Source of the DNA: Nannobrachium achirus
Taxonomy: Eukaryota; Chordata; Actinopteri; Myctophiformes; Myctophidae
Assembly (NCBI GenBank): GCA_963921795.1
Contig: OY997653.1
Coordinates: forward strand, 24,608,658-24,672,657
Reading direction: 5' to 3'
DNA length: 64,000 nucleotides
This document shows, in pieces, positions 58,779-64,000 of the stretch (positions are counted from its first letter, which is position 1; each line of letters opens with the position of its first letter). The position numbers and the translations under genes were made by a program. The notes beneath the pieces were generated by a model. It saw only the letters and a program-made list of their open reading frames with translations. It was not told the origin of the DNA and did not search any database.

Positions 58779-59404
58779 TGAAAGGACAACTCTGTCCATG
58801 GGGTCTATTAGGCAGAAATGCCCCTGTTGTCCAGTTTTCCCGGCAGAACCCAGCAGCTCTCATAGCATAGAGTGGAGCCTATGAGCCTATCGCTTTTTAC
58901 ACTATTTGTTGTGGTCAAAAGTGTTTTTATTTTTCATGAATGTGGTGCTAGTTGTCATTACAAACACATCCATGTCATCGTCCCACACAAGCCACCACAC
59001 TCTGTTAAACATAGTTTATGCTTTTATGTGTTTTGCCAAGTCCCGGAAAAGATGCCCTGTGATTGGCCAGTACAGTCACTTTGATTGGCACTTGTGCCGA
59101 ATGCTTACCCCAAAACATAATTTATGAGATTGTGGTTGCTTGTGTGGGACAACCAAGGCATGGATGCGTTTAATGACAACTAGTAAAACATTCATGAAAA
59201 AGAAAATCACTTTTGAACACAGCAAATAGTGTAAAAGTGATAGGCTTATAGGCTCCACTCTATGCTATGACAGCTGCTGCGTTCTGCTGGGGAAACTGGA
59301 CAACAAGGGACTTTCTGCCTAATAGACCCCATGGACAGTCTTTTGGGATTAATATAAGTAGGAAAATGAGTGAAAGTGATTTAGGGCGGAGTTGTCCTTT
59401 AACT
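58779..59404. repeat. 626-bp fold-back with about 200-bp arms
   Basis: AAAGGACAACTCTGTCCATG, then GGGTCTATTAGGCAGAAA, at the left is matched inverted by TTTCTGCCTAATAGACCCCA and GAGTTGTCCTTT at the right. Further paired blocks include AGCATAGAGTGGAGCC and TTATTTTTCATGAATGT. Confidence 0.9.
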
Positions 59405-59516
59405 CTGACAGTATACAAATGTATACAAATTGTATGCTGTCAGAGTTACAGACCTCTAAACTAGTGAAAATAGTGAGCCCACTGTGAGCTTGTAGATCTG
59501 CTATTTTCACTAGTTT
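59405..59516. repeat. Short palindrome followed by a palindromic module
   Basis: AACTCTGACAGTATAC inverts at GTATGCTGTCAGAGTT (59401-59447). Then comes a module at 59458-59515 with outer ends AAACTAGTGAAAATAG and CTATTTTCACTAGTTT, matching those at 35680 and 17594. Confidence 0.85.
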
Positions 59517-59729
59517 GGGTCACAGAGAAACATATGAATGTATTTTATGTCAGGGAACCCCATACGGTCGCTGTTTGCGACTACACAAACTATACCTGTA
59601 AGTGACCTTGTCGTGTCAAATATTTCACGTATTCCTATAGTTTTAGGCATTAAGGGCCCTGCATTCTGGGAAATCATCCCCTCATCCCCAAACCATCCCC
59701 TCACAAACACGCACGCACATGCAAACAAA

Positions 59730-59730
<1 letters not shown>

Positions 59731-59803
<73 letters not shown>
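59731..59803. repeat. (CA)n microsatellite
   Basis: About 35 CA units in the IMPG1 intron. Confidence 0.95.
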
Positions 59804-59804
<1 letters not shown>

Positions 59805-59999
59805 GCGATTCGCATGAACGCATGCACACAGTGGTTCTTATATTTTTACATTTCTATTTACCAACAAGTCACGACTGACTATTTGACTTACTTACTGTAC
59901 AACTGACCAATTATAAACGTTTTACTGTTTACTATTTTTATAGTCTGTGGCGAGGTCGCGACACAGTGATGTCGACATCAGGGATGTGGACACCAGCAG

Positions 60000-60300
60000 G
60001 GATCTCCATATATGGGCATAAAAGGGATTTGTTCCCCTGGCATCACAGGGATCTCCATATCTCCATATATGGGCATAAAAGGGATTTGTTCCCCCTGGAA
60101 TCACAGGGATCTCTCTAACAGGGCATCATTAATATTGATGACATCAGGGATCTCCATATATGGGCATAAAAGGGATTCTGTTAGTGTGACATCACAGTGA
60201 AGCCAGAGCGTGATGTCAGAGCGGCAAACCCATTCTGTTAGAGTGGTTCCCCTGACATCACATGACATCAGAGCATGATGTCAGAGCGGCAAACCCATAG
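60000..60300. repeat. Irregular tandem repeat, about 53-bp and 70-bp units
   Basis: CCATATATGGGCATAAAAGG GATT occurs three times (about 60006, 60064, 60155). ATGTCAGAGCGGCAAACCCA occurs twice (about 60212, 60279). Confidence 0.85.
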
Positions 60301-60629
60301 ACCGTGTACACATCTACACGTCCAGACACACACACACGGACAAGCTGTGACATTTCTCATAGTAAACTGCGACCCTCAGTCGCAACAAATATACTTTGTA
60401 TATACTTTTCAGTCTACTTCAGTGCTATTTGGAGTGGGTTGCTGCCAAGCAAAGTTTGTAGTGTTTTTAATGCTTTGAAGACAGGGACGTGCTGGCCATT
60501 GGGAAAAGCGGGACAACTCCCGAACGGCCGGTTCATTCCAGGCCGGTCCAGGCCGGCCATTAGAAAAAAAATAAAAAATAAAATGTCGGCCTTTGTTCCA
60601 TTTTGGGGGCTGGGCGGCCAACAAAGTAA

Positions 60630-60789
60630 ATCGTCACTGTCGGGCAGAAACCTTGTATCTCCAAATTCAAATCTGTACATTTTTTCGCAAAGCAAAGCCC
60701 TGCTTCATCATACTGTACAAGGCCCTCGCACAAAAGTAGTGAAAACAGCAGTTTTGGACATACAAGGTTTCCACCCGACAACGACGAAA
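60630..60789. mobile_element. TIR element with GTCGGGCAG ends, module reduced
   Basis: ATCGTCACTGTCGGGCAGAA and CCACCCGACAACGACGA ends match the 20525 copy. Its central hairpin is reduced to AGTGAAAACAGCAGTTTT. Confidence 0.78.
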
Positions 60790-60963
60790 TATAACTCATG
60801 TTATTGGCCCACTGGCTTGTCACTTTGTCATAAATCTTTGAGTAGCAGCGAGAGATCTCTCTCTATAGCACGCAATGAGGGCCTCTCCAACTCTTTTTTT
60901 CTCGGGCTGAATCAGAGGCCCAGCACGTCCCTGTTTGAAGATAATCATCTATTATCGTCCCAC

Positions 60964-61113
60964 CTGGTCCTGGAGATGGTGAGAAAGGTCCACATACTGG
61001 GGGGAGTCTGGGTCGTCCAGGAGCTCTCTGTACCCTGGATCCACCAGGTCGATGCTGAACTCCACCGTCTCCTCCACCAGGCTCTCTGGAACCACGTTTG
61101 GGTGTTTAGAATC
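60964..61113 (-). CDS. impg1: IMPG1 SEA domain 1, first exon
   Basis: On the - strand it follows TTCTGATCCCACAG and is followed by GTGGGA. The 150-nt, phase 0-0 exon encodes DSKHPNVVPESLVEETVEFS, then IDLVDPGYRELLDDPDSPQY and VDLSHHLQDQ. The first beta strand (VEFSIDL) and the DPDSPQY-L helix start are typical of SEA domains. Upstream exons (signal peptide and N-terminus) are outside the window or unrecognised. Confidence 0.92.
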
Positions 61114-61935
61114 CTGTGGGATCAGAACCAGAATGAGGAAGTGTGTGTATTGTTACAGTAGCTTAACCGCATTCTGCAACACTTATTACCCGGAGAAAAC
61201 GAGAGAGAGACAGAGACAGAAACAGAGAGACAGAGAGAGGAATAATTTAAATTCTTTGAAGCCTACACAGTTGTTTGTAATAATTTCAAAGGACCATATT
61301 GGTGTCTTAGATCATTTATTAAAATCATGTATACTTAATTTGTGCTAATCTCTCAAGAAACAAATGAAAAGGAACAACACAAGGCACTGTTTTTCCCTTT
61401 TCTTTGATGATGGCTAGACAGATTGCGTTAGTGCCTATCATTTTCCAAAGCATGCCACAGTTTTAGTTTTAGTTTTTGTATTTTTCATTGTGCAATAATT
61501 ACCAGATTTTTCTATTAGTGGATATTTCACAGTTGTATTGACGCCAAACACATTACAAACAAGATATACACATCACAAAACTACAAATAAAGATAATACA
61601 GTACAGTATGAAATTATAGTTCCATGCCAAGCAGGCTATTTACAAAGTTCATACATGTGTCCCAGGTGCTATGGAAACTCTGTGGGACCATTGAGAGTAC
61701 ATCATTCATTATTATATTTTCTATTCCAACTTCCAGGTGATTCAGTCATCAACTTCTCTGTCTGATATTTCTTTCGCCACTGAGAAATAAATTATGGACA
61801 TTTGAATTTTGTTCATAAAACAATCTTTCCTCCAGGGACAATCTTCTGGCAGATGTGGCATTCTGTCCTGTTCTCTCTCTGATATATTTCACTGTCAGGA
61901 TTGCGATACCTTTCAGAAAGTGTCAAGTCATTGCT
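61114..61935. other. IMPG1 upstream intron, no exon seen
   Basis: Only a short GA-rich patch (about 61199-61240) is distinct. Confidence 0.3.
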
Positions 61936-61939
61936 AGTT

Positions 61940-62190
61940 AATTTCCATGTGGTAATGGTTCTTGGGGGGATTCCAGGGGGTCCCCAGCAAAAGTAGTTAA
62001 CATAGCATCACGATAATTTGAATCACTTTATATTGACTATACAAAAAACAGCAGATCTGCAAGCTTTTGAATCTGCATTTTTCCAACATGATTGTTCTCT
62101 TCTGGGGGTCCCTCAGGCACAAAACCTTTTCAGATGGGGGGTCCACAGCCAGATGCATATCAATTTGGGGGTCCTTGACTTGAAAAAGCT
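61940..62190 (-). mobile_element. hAT-like copy, reversed, with module remnant
   Basis: GGGGGTCCCTCAGGCACAAA and TTGGGGGTCCTTGACTTGAA belong to reversed CAGTGGTTCTCAAAC elements. The module is reduced to AAAACAGCAGATCTGCAAGC (62045-62064). Confidence 0.6.
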
Positions 62191-62568
62191 TAAAGGTGAT
62201 ACACCATGAAATTTCACTTTTCCTATTTTTAAAACCTTTTTTTGGAGTCCCATTTCTGACCGTTGTGTCTTTCTCTGGTTTTGAGAAGGCGAAGGTTAAA
62301 AGTATCCCACGGGTTCAAAGGCCAAAGGTGGTACTGCAGCTGAAATGCTCTGAGAGCCATTCAAAAATGAGAGAGGCTCTCTATTCAGGAGTGGTAATTT
62401 AGCCTCAACCTTTTGAAAAACGTTTTTGGGACATAAACAATATGACATAAATACTTTTTAAATGCATGGTGGCAGCTTCCAGGAAGCTGCTAAAGGAAAA
62501 GACTATGGCATGCTTTGGAAAGTAGTCTGCAGTGACGTACAGTATATTTATTTATAGTCAACAGCAGT

Positions 62569-62850
62569 GGTGGAAGAATAGATATTTTACTTAAAGGGGA
62601 AGACCACCCATTTTAAATTTAATTTTCCACACAACTCCTCTAAGGTATATTAATGACATAGTTCAATATTGAAAATGGGTGGTCTTCCCCTTTAAGTAAA
62701 AGTAGCAATACCACAATATGAAAATACAAGTAAGAGGCGTGTGTTCAAAATGTTGCTTGAATAAATGTACCAAAGTATTGGCATCAGAATATACTTAAAG
62801 TACCAAAAGTAAAAGTGCTAAAAAAATAGCAGATCTATAAGTTCAAGACG
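62569..62850. mobile_element. CAGTGGTGG hAT fragment invaded by a fold-back
   Basis: CAGCAGTGGTGGAAGAATAG starts the hAT fragment. At 62592-62697 a fold-back with TTAAAGGGGAAGACCACCCA arms interrupts it. The hAT sequence resumes with AAGTAAAAGTAGCAATACC and includes a half module at 62823. Confidence 0.75.
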
Positions 62851-63245
62851 TGAGACTATGTATAAAATAGGGCTAAAGTGGTTAATGCATGTTTTAGAAT
62901 ATAATAATGTATATCGCAAAGTAACTTGTAACTCAAGCTTTACTACTAGTAACTAAAGTTTTAGCTGTCTTTAATAGATCAGCTATTTGACCACTCTCTC
63001 TATCTCCCTCCCTCTCCCCCACACTCCTCCTACTTCCCAACCAGAAAAAAATACAGTAACTAATGTGAAATCTGTCCGTTGGGGAAGGGCACTCTGGCAC
63101 AGCCCAAAGCAATCATACCAAATGAACCAGCATGCAAAAACGCCAGTATACTCTTTTTAAAGACATACTGTACAGCCAATTTAAAAGCCCAGCAGTGTAT
63201 ACTGACACAAGACGCAAGCACAACAGGACCATACTAAAAGTGTGT
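62851..63245. other. No feature seen
   Basis: AT-rich, no exon recognised. Confidence 0.3.
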
Positions 63246-63249
63246 CAAG

Positions 63250-63580
63250 AACACAAGAACCCTCACATCCCTATTCTGAGGAGAACTTCAGCCAAAAATA
63301 GCAGATCTACAAGCTTGTAGATCGGCTATTTTCGGCAAATACATTTGGTGTAGAGGTAAAAAAAAAAAGAGCAGACCAAGTACAGTGAAAGGTCAAGTTG
63401 CTAAAAACCCGAATCCAACATAGACTGATGACAGTGCTGTCAAACAAGTCTAAGAATCTATCTGTGAAATTGAAGAAAATCTGCTTAACACATCTATACA
63501 GTATATTATGTAGAGGGGGTCCCTGCTTCATCTCTTTCTCAGCTAAGGGGTCCTTGGCCTGAAAACGTTGAAGACCCCTG
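63250..63580 (-). mobile_element. Family 1 copy, reversed, left end lost
   Basis: The right end is CTGAAAACGTTGAAGACCCCTG. The module at 63291-63335 is reduced to arms without loop. Interior CATAGACTGATGACAGTGCT matches the reversed copy at 51801. Confidence 0.82.
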
Positions 63581-63594
63581 TACTAGGAGACTTA

Positions 63595-63645
63595 ATCACC
63601 CTGATGAAGGCCTTTGTGCCGCAACGTGTGGGTGTTGTTGCAAGT
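63595..63645 (+). ncRNA. Second hammerhead-like motif, core damaged
   Basis: CACC then CTGATGA (63601-63607), an AGGC/GCC stem, and GCAAC where GAAAC is expected, then GTGTGGGTG that could pair with CACC. The A-to-C change would inactivate it. Confidence 0.25.
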
Positions 63646-63779
63646 AACCAATTGCATTATTTCTCCAAGGACATTATCCACACTCCTTAGCTGACAAAAT
63701 AATAATATTTGTTGGGAATGCACTAGCACTACTCCATGTGGCTTGGTGCAATGCGTTGACTATCACGCAGAGCTTGGAC

Positions 63780-64000
63780 TCACGCTGAGAGAGGGGGGAA
63801 AGAGAACAGCTGGCTAAAAAGCAAATCCTTGTTTACTTCCATAAGCTTCCCGGTGAGTTTGAAAGCTGCTACTGAGCTAAAGGAGAAGGCGCTCTACAGA
63901 CGGACAGCGGTTGCCGCCGGGGCTCCCGCTTGGATCTGCGAGGAACACGCCGCGGTGATACACAAACACACTCGCTCTTTGAGTAAACGCTGCGCGGTAT
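63780..64000. other. CpG-rich edge of window
   Basis: CpG density rises sharply (for example GACGGACAGCGGTTGCCGCC) after AT-rich sequence. It could be a promoter, a first exon or a CpG-rich repeat. Nothing coding is recognised in the part visible. Confidence 0.3.

Noticed and set aside
60304-61161. A 285-codon open frame on the + strand
   Set aside because: It runs through a TIR element and antisense across the IMPG1 SEA exon at 60964-61113; no domain is seen.

Overview
The window looks like a vertebrate nuclear chromosome, most likely from a teleost fish. Its genes are split into short exons with GT-AG introns. Long (TG)n/(CA)n microsatellites are everywhere, and the introns are packed with non-autonomous DNA transposons (hAT-like with 8-bp target duplications, TTAA-flanked piggyBac-like), tRNA-headed SINE-like repeats and LINE fragments. 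The species cannot be named from the sequence.

Two genes are present, both partial and converging tail to tail. On the + strand are the last three coding exons of unconventional myosin VI (3199-3336, 14300-14521, 19076-19275). They encode the cargo-binding tail with its RRL and WWY motifs and end at a TGA at 19273-19275. On the - strand are nine exons of an interphotoreceptor matrix proteoglycan, best matched to IMPG1, read from 61113 down to 38504. They hold the first SEA domain (four exons, one only 24 nt), a 50-nt exon, a 2-kb very acidic exon, the second SEA domain with a GSVVV self-cleavage motif, and an EGF-like exon. All splice phases are mutually consistent. The IMPG1 5' exons lie beyond the right edge. 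Its 3' end (below 38504) was not found, although about 19 kb of window lies between it and the myo6 stop. MYO6 and IMPG1 are also convergent neighbours in human, so the synteny supports both calls.

The rest is repeats. The most striking feature is a short palindromic module: a roughly 45-80 bp hairpin with arms like AAAATAGCAGATCTACAAGC, at nearly 50 places in 64 kb. It occurs inside at least five otherwise unrelated transposon families and also apparently alone. Some copies are near perfect; the copy at 20635-20711 has 37-bp arms without mismatch around 3 nt. I do not recognise it as a described element, and it is the best candidate for something new here.

Layout: 1-19 kb is myo6 introns and exons filled with nested transposons, including a three-level nest at 8951-10269 and a 3.76-kb TTAA element inside a hAT copy at 14877-19021. 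19.3-38.5 kb is intergenic or unresolved IMPG1 3' end, rich in fold-back elements, one with a cluster of small hairpins at 25106-25798. 38.5-61.1 kb is IMPG1 exons separated by repeats and two LINE remnants. 61.1-64 kb is IMPG1 upstream intron or flank, with a CpG-rich patch at the right edge.
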